Positions 30,259 through 40,699 of a stretch of DNA of 60,235 bases are shown in pieces. Below the pieces are notes generated by a model. The model was given only the letters and a program-made list of their open reading frames with translations. It was not told the DNA's origin and did not search any database. The DNA is from Erwinia sp. OLFS4 (GTDB taxonomy: Bacteria > Pseudomonadota > Gammaproteobacteria > Enterobacterales > Enterobacteriaceae). Positions within the stretch are counted from its first letter, which is position 1. Every line of letters starts with the position of its first letter. The stretch spans positions 1-60,235 of the forward strand of contig NZ_MOMB01000059.1 in assembly GCF_002752165.1 (NCBI RefSeq), written 5' to 3'. The translations under genes and the position numbers were made by a program.

Positions 30259-30621
30259 TTTAAATTAAGAATCAACCAGTTAAAATTAACACCACGTTAA
30301 TCCCTCAGCAGGATAATGCCAGTGGTAAGTCAAAGACACAACCTCATAAAAATGCACAGTGTTCCAGTGGGTAACCGATGTGATGGCCCATTTGCTTAGG
30401 CTGGTGACGAAAAAAACCGGGTTATCCCAACCATAGATTTAGCGATTATTATCATTTTCTGCCGGAATGGTTGTAATAAAATTGCGCTAAGTATGGGCGA
30501 CGGCAGCAAGGATATGCAGACCTTTAAGGCGGACGCAAAACAAGCCGAGCCACCGGTAAAGTTATCAAGCCATGTCTGTTTTCAAAACCATTTCAGTGTC
30601 GGTTCACTCGGTGATACGTAG
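30259..30621. other. intergenic region without a recognised gene
   Basis: Between the thiM riboswitch and the promoter of the next gene I see no open frame of convincing length and no strong hairpin with a T-run. The part nearest the riboswitch must contain the thi promoter on the minus strand, but I cannot fix its -35 and -10. Composition is AT-rich compared with the flanking core genes, which suits an accessory insertion. Confidence 0.4.
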
Positions 30622-30651
30622 TTGCTATATTAAATCTTATTAATATATTAA
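30622..30651 (+). promoter_or_regulatory. candidate promoter for the 30708 gene
   Basis: TTGCTA at 30622-30627 and TATTAA at 30646-30651, 18 bp apart, in a very AT-rich tract, about 60 bp upstream of the ATG. Confidence 0.4.
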
Positions 30652-30707
30652 AATTGTCTGAAACCGTATGGATTGCCACTTAACACCGTTTTTCAAGGAG
30701 TCATTAG

Positions 30708-31079
30708 ATGTCAGATGAAAATAACCTTTCCCCTGTGGTGCCATTTGACACCGGGATTGACCTGAATCAGGCACAACAGCAAGGAAAGGCCGTTATTCAG
30801 TTTATGGAAAATGCGGGCATCAAAGAAGCAACGTTCAAAACAGGTATGTATTATCACCATAATGAATCAACCGGTACTTCAACCGTTGCTGCTGATAGCA
30901 TAATGATGATTCAGCATGAGCATACGACCCAAATTATTATACGTCATCCTGGCAGCACACCCGAACAAGCTTTAGCAGAAACTAACGCCTTATCGACACA
31001 AAAAGCGATTGGCGCATTTTCCGGAAAATCTCAACCTTGGGTTTCCACACAAAATCTTCCCGAAAAAAACAGTGACTGA
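30708..31079 (+). CDS. hypothetical protein, 123 residues
   Basis: An ATG with a good Shine-Dalgarno (CAAGGAG, 30694-30700) and a promoter-like tract upstream support a real gene. I do not recognise the product. It is a soluble, mostly polar protein with no signal peptide or membrane segment, beginning MSDENNLSPVVPFDTGIDL and containing a histidine-bearing middle (GMYYHHNESTGTSTV, MMIQHEHTTQIIIRHPGSTPEQAL). Codon use is more AT-rich than in neighbouring core genes, suggesting acquisition or weak constraint. It stands alone between the thi genes and a second small gene; no partner is evident. A 7-bp hairpin follows the stop. Confidence 0.65.
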   Translation: MSDENNLSPVVPFDTGIDLNQAQQQGKAVIQFMENAGIKEATFKTGMYYHHNESTGTSTVAADSIMMIQHEHTTQIIIRHPGSTPEQALAETNALSTQKAIGAFSGKSQPWVSTQNLPEKNSD

Positions 31080-31090
31080 CCTAAAGCATC

Positions 31091-31111
31091 ATGCCGGTTT
31101 TTAGCCGGCAT
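31091..31111 (+). terminator. hairpin after the 30708 gene
   Basis: A perfect 7-bp stem (ATGCCGG, loop TTTTTAG, CCGGCAT) starts 12 bp after the stop codon. A U-tract is lacking after it, so it is a weak or Rho-aided terminator at best. Confidence 0.4.
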
Positions 31112-31311
31112 TATGCCGCCTGCTTCTTAATACTCTGTTTGTTACGCTAAAACCTGACGATACGGTCGCGGCCATCGTGACCACATTGTTCAATAGCTAA
31201 GAAGTTGATAATGCTATCCGGCCAATTTCACAGTAACAGACATTTCCTGTCCCCACAGCCTTGCGCCTGAGGTCACGTCAGTCCGCATGCGGACGCAGCT
31301 TTCGCCCTGGC

Positions 31312-31354
31312 TTGATCCTGGTCAAGCTGTGTAAGGCAAAAACAGCGCTTAATG
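31312..31354 (+). promoter_or_regulatory. FNR-like box and promoter ahead of a small gene
   Basis: TTGAT-CCTG-GTCAA at 31312-31325 matches 9 of the 10 fixed bases of the FNR consensus TTGATNNNNATCAA. A -10-like TTAATG lies at 31349-31354. A start of transcription near 31360 would put the box at -41.5, the class II activation position. The open reading frame starting at GTG 31414 follows with a 5' leader of about 53 nt. The remainder of the 31112-31413 gap shows nothing I can name. Confidence 0.45.
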
Positions 31355-31413
31355 TCGGCGGCTATCCGGGTCGTTGCACCGACGGTTTTACTGTTCTGAT
31401 ACGGGAGATCAAC

Positions 31414-31617
31414 GTGTTATCACTTCTGTTACGCTGCCATGCATTACGCTTAAGAATCAAACAGCTTGAGCAGCATAATCGCCAGCTGGAGCGCCAGTTA
31501 ACCGGCGCACATCAGTGTATTCGCCTGCAGGCGGAAAAAAACTTTCAGCTGTATAACCAGTGCCGTTGCTGTAAAAGGCCAGCCAGTGCGCAAATTTTGC
31601 AACTGACTGAAAGGTGA
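31414..31617 (+). CDS. small hypothetical protein, 67 residues
   Basis: I place the start at GTG 31414, with Shine-Dalgarno GGGAG at 31403-31407. An upstream extension of the frame to 31261 crosses the FNR-like box and has no ribosome site. The product is basic and likely helical: a leucine-rich start (VLSLLLRCHALRLRIKQLEQ) runs into an amphipathic coiled-coil-like stretch (HNRQLERQLTGAHQCIRLQA), then a cysteine cluster QCRCCKRP near the C-terminus. Four or five cysteines in 67 residues and the FNR-like promoter suggest a redox or metal link, which is inference only. I do not recognise the family. Confidence 0.5.
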   Translation: MLSLLLRCHALRLRIKQLEQHNRQLERQLTGAHQCIRLQAEKNFQLYNQCRCCKRPASAQILQLTER

Positions 31618-31918
31618 CGGCTGATTGCGGCTGCAAATACTGACCTGACACACCGGGTTATCAATAACCTTATTCTGATTACAACGGCCGCTTAACCTGC
31701 GTCAGCTGCCTTGTACAGGGTGTTATTACTCTCTTCCTCTGCGTCCGCCGTCGGCGGTAACACGCCCGTATCGTTGTCATATATAGCGCGAAATGCACAC
31801 CTGGCATGTTAATTCTTTGTTATTTTAAACAGACAGCTGATGCGCGCTACCTGCGCTGGCGGGTGCGCGTAATAACAGACAACAGCACGACTCTATTACT
31901 GGCTCAGGAAGTATTTAC
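31618..31918. other. intergenic region without a recognised gene
   Basis: No convincing open frame, terminator or known motif is seen. The last bases hold the ribosome binding site (AGGAAGT) of the acetyltransferase gene that follows. Confidence 0.4.
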
Positions 31919-32356
31919 ATGGAAATTCGCCCCTTCAGCGAAGAGGACCGCCCTTTTCTGCGCACCCTCTATTTAGCCTCGCGTAAAGCCAGCTGGCACT
32001 GGTTGGATCAGCAGGCATGGCAGCTGGAAGATTTCGACCACATTATTATTGGTGAGCGGGTCTGGGTAGCAATTGAACAGCAGCGGCGGGTTGGCTTTGC
32101 GGCGGTTAACGTCAGCGACAACTTTTTGCATAGCCTGTATATTGGCCCTGAGTGGCAGCGGCGCGGCATTGGCAGCGCGCTGCTGGACCAGGTTGAAGCC
32201 ACCTTTACCGCCCACGGAGCGCTAAAATGCCTGGCAGCCAACAGCGCCGCCCTCAGCTTTTATCAGCAGCGCGGCTGGCAGATGGTGTCCTACGGTGAAA
32301 GTGAGCAGGGGAAATACGTGCTGATGCACCTTAATAAATCGCCCGGCCCACGCTAA
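31919..32356 (+). CDS. GNAT-family N-acetyltransferase
   Basis: The 145-residue protein has the GNAT fold: an N-terminal MEIRPFSEEDRPFLRTLYLAS strand-helix, the beta4 segment VNVSDNFLHSLYIGPEWQRRGIGSALL with the acetyl-CoA pyrophosphate loop Q-R-R-G-I-G (about residues 79-84), and the C-terminal NSAALSFYQQRGWQMVSYGE typical of the family. It transfers acetyl groups to an amine of unknown identity. It converges on mrp, with 11 bp between the stops. Confidence 0.88.
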   Translation: MEIRPFSEEDRPFLRTLYLASRKASWHWLDQQAWQLEDFDHIIIGERVWVAIEQQRRVGFAAVNVSDNFLHSLYIGPEWQRRGIGSALLDQVEATFTAHGALKCLAANSAALSFYQQRGWQMVSYGESEQGKYVLMHLNKSPGPR

Positions 32357-32367
32357 CCCCTGTGCCG

Positions 32368-33480
32368 TTATACTGCTCTGAAAGCAATTTCGTCAGGAAT
32401 CACTTCGCCACGCCAGTAGAGTTGTGCCGCCACCCGGGCGGCCAGCTGACGATACAACGCGGTAAATTCGCTGTCGGGCTGCCGAATCACCGTCGGCTGT
32501 CCGCAGTCAAGATCTTCACGCAGGCTGATATGCAGCGGCAGCTGGCTCAGCAAAGGGACAGCATAGCGGGCGGCGAGACTTTCCGCGCCACCTGTACCAA
32601 AAATGGCTTCCTGATGTCCGCACTGGCGGCAAATATGAATGCTCATATTTTCAACAACACCCAGCACCGGCACCTCCACTTTGTTAAACATCACAATGCC
32701 TTTGCGCGCATCAACCAGCGCAATGTCCTGTGGCGTAGTCACCACCAGCGCCCCGGTTACCGGTACATTTTGCGCCAGCGTCAGCTGTATATCCCCGGTT
32801 CCCGGCGGCATATCCAGGACCAGATAATCAACATCCGGCCATAGCGTTTCATTCAGCAGTTGTAACAGCGCCTTGCTGGCCATTGGCCCGCGCCAGACCA
32901 TGGCATTATCATCCGTCACCAGATAACCAATTGAGTTGCTTGCCAGCCCATGCGCCATTACCGGCTCCATATGGGTGCCATCTGGTGACGTTGGCCGCTC
33001 ACCTTCACAACCAAGCATGGAAGGCAGCGAAGGACCGTAAATATCGGCGTCTAATATGCCAACTTTCGCCCCTTCCGCCGCCAGCGCTAGCGCCAGATTC
33101 ACCGCAGTGGTGGATTTACCGACGCCGCCTTTGCCTGAGCTAATGGCAATAATGTTTTTAATACCATTAACGCCCGGCTGGCCCTTCACCCGCTTAAGCG
33201 TGGCGATCTGATGGCGCAGTTTCCAGCTGATTGCCCGGGCACCACTTAACCGTAACAGTTCACCGCTCAGTTGCGCCTGCAGCTGTTCAAATCCCTGTTG
33301 CCAGGCAAAAGGCATCGTCAGCTCAAGGTGCAGAACCTCGTCAATCAGTGCGCAATGGTGTAACGCTTTCAGACTGGTTAAGTTGTGCTCAAGCGTTGGA
33401 TGTTCAAACGTGGCCAGCGTCCCCACCACCAGCGCCCGCAGCGCTTCCGGTGATTGCTGACCGGGGGATTGTGAACGCAT
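32368..33480 (-). CDS. mrp: iron-sulfur cluster carrier protein Mrp/ApbC
   Basis: This MinD/NBP35-type P-loop ATPase binds and transfers Fe-S clusters. The 370 residues match E. coli Mrp/ApbC (369). An N-terminal MIP18-like (DUF59) domain of about 90 residues precedes the deviant Walker A IISSGKGGVGKST (about 113-125), the DADIYGPSLPSML switch, LDMPPGTGDIQLTL, and the cluster-binding CxxC in HICRQCGHQE. It is divergent from metG, the same pairing as in E. coli. Confidence 0.96.
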   Translation of the reverse strand: MRSQSPGQQSPEALRALVVGTLATFEHPTLEHNLTSLKALHHCALIDEVLHLELTMPFAWQQGFEQLQAQLSGELLRLSGARAISWKLRHQIATLKRVKGQPGVNGIKNIIAISSGKGGVGKSTTAVNLALALAAEGAKVGILDADIYGPSLPSMLGCEGERPTSPDGTHMEPVMAHGLASNSIGYLVTDDNAMVWRGPMASKALLQLLNETLWPDVDYLVLDMPPGTGDIQLTLAQNVPVTGALVVTTPQDIALVDARKGIVMFNKVEVPVLGVVENMSIHICRQCGHQEAIFGTGGAESLAARYAVPLLSQLPLHISLREDLDCGQPTVIRQPDSEFTALYRQLAARVAAQLYWRGEVIPDEIAFRAV

Positions 33481-33678
33481 CCCGACTCCTTACATTGTTG
33501 TCATTTCTGCTACAACGGGTTAATTAGCGTTAAGCATATCAGATGTCAGTTCCCTGCGGGACTGAGGCAAAAGTTTGCGCCGGGCATCCCGCCAGATATG
33601 CGGGTTATGTTTACGGCAGGGCGCGCTTTCAGGTAACATCAAAGCCCCCTTTTTTAATCAGGATCAGCAAGTCTTACT

Positions 33679-35712
33679 ATGACTCAAGTCGCGAAGAAAA
33701 TAATGGTAACGTGCGCTTTGCCGTACGCAAATGGCTCCATCCATCTCGGCCACATGCTCGAGCATATTCAGGCAGATATTTGGGTGCGTTACCAGCGAAT
33801 GCGCGGCCATACGGTATATTTTATCTGCGCGGACGATGCCCATGGCACGCCGATTATGCTTAAAGCCCAGCAGCTGGGGATCTCCCCGGAGCAGATGATT
33901 GCTGAAATGAGTCAGGAACATCAGACAGACTTTGCCGGTTTTGATATCAGTTATGATAACTATCACTCAACCCATGGCGAGGAAAACCGCGAACTGTCAA
34001 CGCTGATTTATCGCCGGCTGAAAGAGAATGGTTTTATTAAAAACCGCACCATCTCTCAGCTCTACGATCCGGAAAAAGGCATGTTTTTGCCCGATCGATT
34101 CGTCAAAGGAACCTGCCCGAAATGTAAAGCGGTCGATCAGTATGGCGATAACTGTGAAGTATGCGGTGCCACCTACAGCCCGACTGAACTGATTGAGCCG
34201 AAATCGGTGGTCTCCGGCGCCACGCCGGTGATGCGTGATTCTGAACACTTTTTCTTCGACCTGCCGGCCTTCAGTGAGATGCTGAAAGCCTGGACACGTT
34301 CCGGGGCGCTTCAGGAACAGGTTGCCAATAAAATGCAGGAGTGGTTCGAATCCGGGCTGCAGCAGTGGGATATCTCGCGCGATGCCCCCTATTTTGGTTT
34401 TGAGATTCCGGACGCGCCGGGTAAATATTTTTACGTCTGGCTGGATGCGCCAATTGGCTACATGGGGTCATTTAAAAACCTGTGTGATAAGCGTGGCGAC
34501 ATTGACTTTGATGCCTTCTGGAAAAAAGACAGCAGCAGCGAGCTGTATCATTTTATCGGTAAAGACATTGTCTACTTCCACAGCCTGTTCTGGCCGGCCA
34601 TGCTGGAAGGCAGCGGCTTCCGTAAACCGGATAACCTGTTTGTGCACGGCTACGTTACGGTTAATGGCGCCAAAATGTCTAAGTCACGCGGCACCTTCAT
34701 TAAAGCCAGCACCTGGTTAAAACATCTTGATGCCGACAGCCTGCGTTACTACTACGCAGCCAAGCTCTCTTCACGCATTGATGACATCGATCTTAGCCTG
34801 GAAGACTTTGTTCAGCGGGTTAATGCCGACATTGTCAATAAACTGGTTAACCTTGCCTCGCGCAATGCTGGCTTTATCAGCAAACGTTTTAACGGCCGGC
34901 TGTCGGCGCATCTGGCCGATCCGACACTGTATAAAACCTTTACTGACGCCGCACAAAGCATTGGCGAAGCCTGGCACAGCCGGGAATTCAGCCGGGCAAT
35001 TCGCGAGATCATGGCCCTTGCCGATCTTGCTAACCGCTATGTCGATGAACAGGCCCCCTGGGTGGTGGCGAAGCAGGAAGGTCGTGAGGCCGATCTCCAG
35101 GCTATCTGTACCATGGGTATCAATCTGTTCCGCATATTAATGAGCTGGCTGAAGCCGGTTCTACCAAAACTGAGCGAACGCGCAGAAGCGTTTCTGCAAA
35201 GCGAACTCAGCTGGGATGGTATTCAGCAACCGCTGCTTGACCACAGTATTGCCCCCTTTAAGGCACTTTACAGTCGCATTGACATGGACAAGGTAACCGC
35301 CATGGTTGAAGCCTCAAAAGAAGAAGCTGCCGCGGCAACGCCTGCCGCCGCCAGCGGTGCACTGGCCGACACGCCGATTCAGGAAACCATCACTTTTGAC
35401 GACTTCGCCAAAGTGGATATGCGCATAGCGCGTATTGTGCAAGCTGAATTTGTCGCAGGCTCGGATAAGCTGCTGCGTCTGCAGCTGGATTTAGGAGGCG
35501 AAAGCCGGCAGATATTTTCCGGTATCCGCGCCGCCTACCCCGACCCATCTTTACTGGTGGGACGCCTGACCATTATGGTGGCTAATCTGGCGCCACGTAA
35601 GATGCGCTTCGGCCTCTCTGAAGGCATGGTCATGGCGGCGGGTCCCGGTGGGAAAGCGATCTTTTTGCTCAGCCCGGACAGCGGTGCACAACCCGGTATG
35701 CAGGTAAAATAA
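33679..35712 (+). CDS. metG: methionyl-tRNA synthetase
   Basis: MetG charges tRNA-Met and initiator tRNA. The 677 residues equal the E. coli length. Class I motifs are HLGH in [14 protein letters not shown] near residue 20 and KMSKS at residues 332-336. The zinc knuckle is [17 protein letters not shown] (about 146-162). The C-terminal tRNA-binding (EMAP-II/Trbp111-like) domain begins near residue 573 with [17 protein letters not shown] and provides the dimer interface. A 198-bp divergent region separates it from mrp. Confidence 0.98.
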   Translation: MTQVAKKIMVTCALPYANGSIHLGHMLEHIQADIWVRYQRMRGHTVYFICADDAHGTPIMLKAQQLGISPEQMIAEMSQEHQTDFAGFDISYDNYHSTHGEENRELSTLIYRRLKENGFIKNRTISQLYDPEKGMFLPDRFVKGTCPKCKAVDQYGDNCEVCGATYSPTELIEPKSVVSGATPVMRDSEHFFFDLPAFSEMLKAWTRSGALQEQVANKMQEWFESGLQQWDISRDAPYFGFEIPDAPGKYFYVWLDAPIGYMGSFKNLCDKRGDIDFDAFWKKDSSSELYHFIGKDIVYFHSLFWPAMLEGSGFRKPDNLFVHGYVTVNGAKMSKSRGTFIKASTWLKHLDADSLRYYYAAKLSSRIDDIDLSLEDFVQRVNADIVNKLVNLASRNAGFISKRFNGRLSAHLADPTLYKTFTDAAQSIGEAWHSREFSRAIREIMALADLANRYVDEQAPWVVAKQEGREADLQAICTMGINLFRILMSWLKPVLPKLSERAEAFLQSELSWDGIQQPLLDHSIAPFKALYSRIDMDKVTAMVEASKEEAAAATPAAASGALADTPIQETITFDDFAKVDMRIARIVQAEFVAGSDKLLRLQLDLGGESRQIFSGIRAAYPDPSLLVGRLTIMVANLAPRKMRFGLSEGMVMAAGPGGKAIFLLSPDSGAQPGMQVK

Positions 35713-35811
35713 CGCTTGAGGTACGGGTGGCCGCCGCCGCCCACGGTTATCTTTTCCGCCGGCGGTTTGCGTACAGCGCAACCGCCGGATGGAAGCAGCG
35801 AGGGTCGGACG

Positions 35812-36216
35812 ATGAAAATAATCAGTGGCATCAGACAACTCGGTTACCTGTTACGCGCGCTACTGATCATTTATCTGTGTCTCTATGCCGGCCGCGCTAT
35901 CGGCTGGCTGCTGCCATTGTCCCTTCCTGCCAGCATTATCGGCATGCTGTTACTCTTTACCCTGCTGGCAACACAGATTATCCCGCTGCACTGGGTGAAA
36001 CCCGGCTGCCATTTGCTGATTCGCTACATGACGCTACTGTTTGTGCCAATCAGCGTCGGCGTGATGAACTATAGCGATCTGCTACTGGCCCAGTTTGGAC
36101 CCATTGTTGTCTCCTGTGTCATCAGTACGCTGATCGTACTGATCAGTGTCGGACTCTGTGCTCATCACTTAGCGGGCGGCAGTAAAACGCCTCCGGAGGA
36201 CGCGTCACAACCATGA
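35812..36216 (+). CDS. yohJ: LrgA/CidA-family membrane protein YohJ
   Basis: The start is placed at ATG 35812 ([19 protein letters not shown]), giving 134 residues (E. coli 132); a longer frame to 35716 reads into the metG intergenic space. Four hydrophobic segments and the family core [27 protein letters not shown] ... [21 protein letters not shown] identify the LrgA/CidA (UPF0299) family, holin-like proteins linked to cell-wall turnover and export of small molecules. Its stop overlaps the yohK start (ATGA). Confidence 0.9.
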   Translation: MKIISGIRQLGYLLRALLIIYLCLYAGRAIGWLLPLSLPASIIGMLLLFTLLATQIIPLHWVKPGCHLLIRYMTLLFVPISVGVMNYSDLLLAQFGPIVVSCVISTLIVLISVGLCAHHLAGGSKTPPEDASQP

Positions 36217-36902
36217 ACGATTTCTGGTGGTCAGTGCCGTTAACGCTGGTGGTTTTTCTTTTTTGCCGCCGACTGGCAGCCCGGCTGAAAATCCCGCTAC
36301 TCAACCCGCTGCTGTTATCGGTTGCGGTGATCATTCCCATACTGCTGCTAACCCACACCCCTTACAGCCGTTATTTTCAGGGCAGTGCCATCCTTAATCA
36401 GCTATTACAACCTTCGGTGGTTGCGCTGGCGCTGCCACTGTATGAGCAAATGCAGCAAATCCGCGCCCGCTGGAAAACCATCCTTAGCGTCTGTTTTATC
36501 GGTTCGATGAGCGCGATGATCAGCGGCACCGCTATCGCCCTGTGGATGGGTGCTTCGCAGCAAATTGCCGCGACTATTATGCCCAAATCGGTCACCACGC
36601 CAATTGCCATGGCGATTTCCGCCAGCCTCGGCGGTATTCCGGCCATCAGTGCAATCTGCGTATTACTGGCCGGTGCGCTTGGTGCAGTATTTGGCCATAC
36701 GATCCTCAATCTACTGAAAATCCGCAACAAAGCTGCCCGTGGTCTGGCGATTGGTAACGCCTCTCATGCGCTGGGTACCGCACGCTGTGCCGAAATTGAC
36801 CTGCAGGAAGGCGCGTTCAGCTCACTGGCGCTGGTGATTTGCGGCATTATCACCTCACTGCTGGCCCCTGTACTGTTCCCGCTGCTGCTCGCCCTGGTCT
36901 GA
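36213..36902 (+). CDS. yohK: LrgB/CidB-family membrane protein YohK
   Basis: The 229-residue protein (231 in E. coli) has the LrgB/CidB features: multiple hydrophobic helices and the conserved [24 protein letters not shown] and [16 protein letters not shown] segments. It pairs with YohJ; in E. coli the pair has been linked to uptake of 3-hydroxypropionate and pyruvate-like monocarboxylates, while the Staphylococcus pair acts in lysis control. The ATG overlaps the yohJ stop by four bases, so the two are translated together. Confidence 0.92.
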   Translation: MNDFWWSVPLTLVVFLFCRRLAARLKIPLLNPLLLSVAVIIPILLLTHTPYSRYFQGSAILNQLLQPSVVALALPLYEQMQQIRARWKTILSVCFIGSMSAMISGTAIALWMGASQQIAATIMPKSVTTPIAMAISASLGGIPAISAICVLLAGALGAVFGHTILNLLKIRNKAARGLAIGNASHALGTARCAEIDLQEGAFSSLALVICGIITSLLAPVLFPLLLALV

Positions 36903-36938
36903 ATTTGCCTGACATCACAGGCAAATTTCCTTTTTTTC
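36902..36938 (+). terminator. Rho-independent terminator after yohJK
   Basis: A perfect 10-bp stem (AATTTGCCTG at 36902-36911, CAGGCAAATT at 36918-36927) with loop ACATCA is followed by TCCTTTTTTT. It ends the yohJK transcript ahead of cdd. Confidence 0.9.
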
Positions 36939-36955
36939 ATACATTGCATTTATCA

Positions 36956-36971
36956 GGTGACTAATATCACG
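36956..36971 (+). promoter_or_regulatory. CRP site upstream of cdd
   Basis: GGTGA-CTAATA-TCACG matches 8 of 10 fixed bases of the CRP consensus. It lies about 70 bp upstream of the cdd ATG. E. coli cdd is controlled by CRP and CytR, so the assignment fits. Confidence 0.7.
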
Positions 36972-37031
36972 ATTAATAATTAATTTGCTCGCTAAAATCG
37001 TCCGCCGGTTCGGTGAGAAAGGTTTAGCATC

Positions 37032-37922
37032 ATGCAAACACGTTTTACCCGCGCGCTGGCGTCGCTGCCGGACAGTCTGCGCGCTGCCATCACACCGCTG
37101 GTTTCAGCCGCTGATTTTCAGGCCAGCTTTTCCGCTGAACAGGTCAGCATGCTGTGCCAGCAGACGCAGCTCAACCGGCAACAGCTGGCTTTTGCACTGC
37201 TGCCGCTGGCCGCCGCCTGCGCCTGGACGCCGATCTCTCAGTTTAATGTCGGCGCCATTGCCCATGGTGCCAGCGGGCATTTCTGGTTAGGTGCCAATAT
37301 GGAGTTCAGCGGCACAACCATGCAGCAGACGGTGCATGCAGAACAAAGCGCCATCACCCACGCATGGATGAAAGGTGAAAGCGCGCTGCAGGAAGTGACG
37401 GTTAATTACACCCCGTGCGGCCATTGCCGCCAGTTTATGAATGAGCTGAACAGCGCCAACCAGCTGGTTATACAGCTGCCGGGACGTCAACCGGCATTGC
37501 TCCATCACTACCTGCCGGATGCCTTTGGTCCACAGGATCTGCAGATCAGCCGTCTGCTGATGGACCCGGTGGATCATGCACTGACGCTGCAGGGTGATGC
37601 ACTGACCCGGCTGGCATTGCAGGCCGCTAATCGCAGCTATGCCCCCTACAGCAACAGCTGGAGCGGCATTGCGTTACAGCTGGCCAACGGCCAGCAGTTT
37701 AGCGGCAGCTACGCAGAAAATGCCGCCTTTAATCCCAGCCTGCCACCTTTACAGGCAGCGCTTATTATGCTGAATATGGCCGGTGAATCGCTGCTGGCGA
37801 TTAAACGTGCGGTGCTGGTTGAAAAACGGGATGCCCGGTTATCACAGCATCCGGCGACGGCAGCCACCCTTGCAGCGCTGGGTTGCCATCATCTTGAATG
37901 CATCCACCCTGAAGCGGGTTAA
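37032..37922 (+). CDS. cdd: cytidine deaminase
   Basis: Cdd deaminates cytidine and deoxycytidine to uridine and deoxyuridine in nucleoside salvage. This is the long, two-domain (homodimeric) form, 296 residues versus 294 in E. coli. The catalytic domain has zinc ligands His102, Cys129 and Cys132 and the proton shuttle Glu104 (VHAEQSA and PCGHCRQF), at the same positions as E. coli. The C-terminal pseudo-catalytic domain begins near residue 190 ([17 protein letters not shown]). It is preceded by a CRP site and stands in its own transcription unit. Confidence 0.97.
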   Translation: MQTRFTRALASLPDSLRAAITPLVSAADFQASFSAEQVSMLCQQTQLNRQQLAFALLPLAAACAWTPISQFNVGAIAHGASGHFWLGANMEFSGTTMQQTVHAEQSAITHAWMKGESALQEVTVNYTPCGHCRQFMNELNSANQLVIQLPGRQPALLHHYLPDAFGPQDLQISRLLMDPVDHALTLQGDALTRLALQAANRSYAPYSNSWSGIALQLANGQQFSGSYAENAAFNPSLPPLQAALIMLNMAGESLLAIKRAVLVEKRDARLSQHPATAATLAALGCHHLECIHPEAG

Positions 37923-37950
37923 TGTTTAACCATCCTGATTTTTTTACTTG

Positions 37951-37976
37951 CTTTTGTTAGCACCGGTTAACAAAAG
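37951..37976. repeat. perfect inverted repeat between cdd and maeA
   Basis: CTTTTGTTA at 37951-37959 and TAACAAAAG at 37968-37976 form a 9-bp perfect inverted repeat with an 8-base spacer. There is no T-run beyond it on either strand, so it is as likely an operator for maeA as a terminator for cdd. Confidence 0.5.
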
Positions 37977-38046
37977 CTGTACTTCAGGCTGTTTTTTCAT
38001 AGGATCAAAAGTCAAAACTTTCTCAGAACAGAAGAGTTAACAACAC

Positions 38047-39744
38047 ATGGAACTCGAATACGAAAGTAAACGTCCTCTTTATATACCCTACGCTGGCCCT
38101 ATTCTGCTGGAGTTTCCATTGCTGAATAAAGGCAGCGCCTTCTCAATTGAAGAGCGCAATGATTTTAATCTCAATGGCTTATTACCGGAAACCGTTGAGA
38201 CCATTGAAGAACAAGCGGAACGCGCATGGCGCCAGTTTCAGGAGTTCAAAAACGATAACGACAAGCATGTTTATCTGCGCAACATCCAGGATACCAACGA
38301 AACGCTGTTTTACCGCTTGCTGGATAATCATCTTGAAGAGATGATGCCGATTATCTATACCCCGACGGTGGGGGCGGCCTGCGAGCATTTTTCGGAAATT
38401 TATCGCCGCGCACGCGGTCTGTTTATCTCTTATCCTAACCGGGCCAGCATTGAAGACATGCTGCAAAATGCCACCAAACAGAACGTTAAAGTGATTGTGG
38501 TCACCGACGGTGAACGTATCCTCGGTCTTGGCGATCAGGGCATCGGCGGCATGGGTATCCCAATTGGTAAACTGTCACTGTATACCGCCTGTGGGGGCAT
38601 CAGCCCGGCCTATACCCTGCCGGTAGTACTGGATGTTGGCACCAATAATCCCCAGTTACTCAACGACCCACTCTATATGGGCTGGCGTCATCCGCGCATT
38701 ACCGGCGAAGAGTACGATCGCTTCGTTGACGAATTTATTCAGGCGGTGAAACGCCGCTGGCCACAGGTATTGTTGCAGTTTGAAGATTTTGCCCAGAAAA
38801 ACGCCACGCCGTTGCTGGAACGCTATCGTGATGAACTGTGCTGCTTTAACGATGATATTCAGGGAACGGCGGCGGTCACTCTCGGTTGCCTGATTGCCGC
38901 CAGCCGCGCGGCGGGCAGCCAGCTCAGCCAGCAAAAAGTGGTGTTCCTCGGTGCCGGCTCGGCGGGCTGCGGCATTGCCGAATCGATTATCGCCCAGATG
39001 AAATCAGAAGGACTGAGCGATGAAGAAGCACGCGCCAGAGTATATATGGTCGATCGTTACGGCCTGCTGACCACCAATCAGCCGAATCTGCTCAGCTTCC
39101 AGCGCAAGCTGGCGCAAAGCAAAGAAACGCTAAGCCTCTGGGACAGTCAGAGTGACGCGTTATCGCTGCTCGACGTGGTACGCAATGTGAAACCGGATAT
39201 TCTGATTGGCGTTTCAGGCCAGCCAGGCTTATTCACGGAAGAGATTATCCGTGAAATGCATAAAAATTGCCCGCGACCGATTGTCATGCCGCTGTCTAAC
39301 CCAACGTCGAGAGTGGAAGCCACGCCACAGGATATTATTCACTGGACCAATGGTGCCGCACTGGTTGCCACCGGCAGCCCGTTTGCGCCGGTTGTCTGGC
39401 AGGAAACCCGCTATCCAATCGCCCAGTGCAATAACTCCTATATCTTCCCCGGCATCGGACTGGGTGCCATCGCGGCACGCGCTACCCGGGTGACGGACAG
39501 CATGCTGATGGCAGCCAGTCGCGCGCTGGCCGACTGTTCACCGCTGGTCAATGACGGGCACGGTCCGGTTCTGCCGGAGGTAAAAGATATTCAGGGCGTG
39601 TCGAAAGTCATTGCGATGGCGGTAGGGAAAGCCGCTCAGCTGGCGGGCGTGGCGGTGGTGACCTCGGAAGAGGTCTTATCGCGGGCCATTGCTGATAACT
39701 TCTGGTTACCCCAGTATCGCAGCTATCGCCGCACCTCTATCTGA
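38047..39744 (+). CDS. maeA: NAD-dependent malic enzyme
   Basis: MaeA decarboxylates malate to pyruvate with NAD+. The 565 residues equal the E. coli length. The family signature is clear: [18 protein letters not shown] with catalytic Tyr near residue 104, [23 protein letters not shown] with Lys near 175, metal ligands in FEDFAQKNA and [11 protein letters not shown], the Rossmann [15 protein letters not shown] near residue 300, and [12 protein letters not shown]. In E. coli maeA is at a different locus; here it follows cdd. A Rho-independent terminator follows it. Confidence 0.97.
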   Translation: MELEYESKRPLYIPYAGPILLEFPLLNKGSAFSIEERNDFNLNGLLPETVETIEEQAERAWRQFQEFKNDNDKHVYLRNIQDTNETLFYRLLDNHLEEMMPIIYTPTVGAACEHFSEIYRRARGLFISYPNRASIEDMLQNATKQNVKVIVVTDGERILGLGDQGIGGMGIPIGKLSLYTACGGISPAYTLPVVLDVGTNNPQLLNDPLYMGWRHPRITGEEYDRFVDEFIQAVKRRWPQVLLQFEDFAQKNATPLLERYRDELCCFNDDIQGTAAVTLGCLIAASRAAGSQLSQQKVVFLGAGSAGCGIAESIIAQMKSEGLSDEEARARVYMVDRYGLLTTNQPNLLSFQRKLAQSKETLSLWDSQSDALSLLDVVRNVKPDILIGVSGQPGLFTEEIIREMHKNCPRPIVMPLSNPTSRVEATPQDIIHWTNGAALVATGSPFAPVVWQETRYPIAQCNNSYIFPGIGLGAIAARATRVTDSMLMAASRALADCSPLVNDGHGPVLPEVKDIQGVSKVIAMAVGKAAQLAGVAVVTSEEVLSRAIADNFWLPQYRSYRRTSI

Positions 39745-39751
39745 TTGGCTT

Positions 39752-39779
39752 GCGGGCGCCGGCGGCGCCCGCGCTTTTC
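39752..39779 (+). terminator. Rho-independent terminator after maeA
   Basis: A perfect 9-bp GC stem (GCGGGCGCC, loop GGC, GGCGCCCGC at 39764-39772) is followed by GCTTTTC. It starts 8 bp after the maeA stop. Confidence 0.8.
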
Positions 39780-39834
39780 GCTTCACCGGGCCAATATTGG
39801 GTTGTCGCTTGCGTCAACGGACGTGGTAAAGTAG

Positions 39835-40617
<783 letters not shown>

Positions 40618-40665
40618 GCCGGCGTAAAGGCCAGTCAGCCCGTGATCGGCTACAGCCCTGGCACC

Positions 40666-40682
40666 GGGGCCGTTCCGGCCCC
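40666..40682. terminator. GC hairpin between convergent sanA and mglC
   Basis: A perfect 7-bp stem GGGGCCG-TTC-CGGCCCC lies between the two convergent stops. No T-run is present on either side, so it may stabilise mRNA ends rather than terminate. Confidence 0.35.
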
Positions 40683-40699
40683 CTGCTGCCGCCAGAAGA

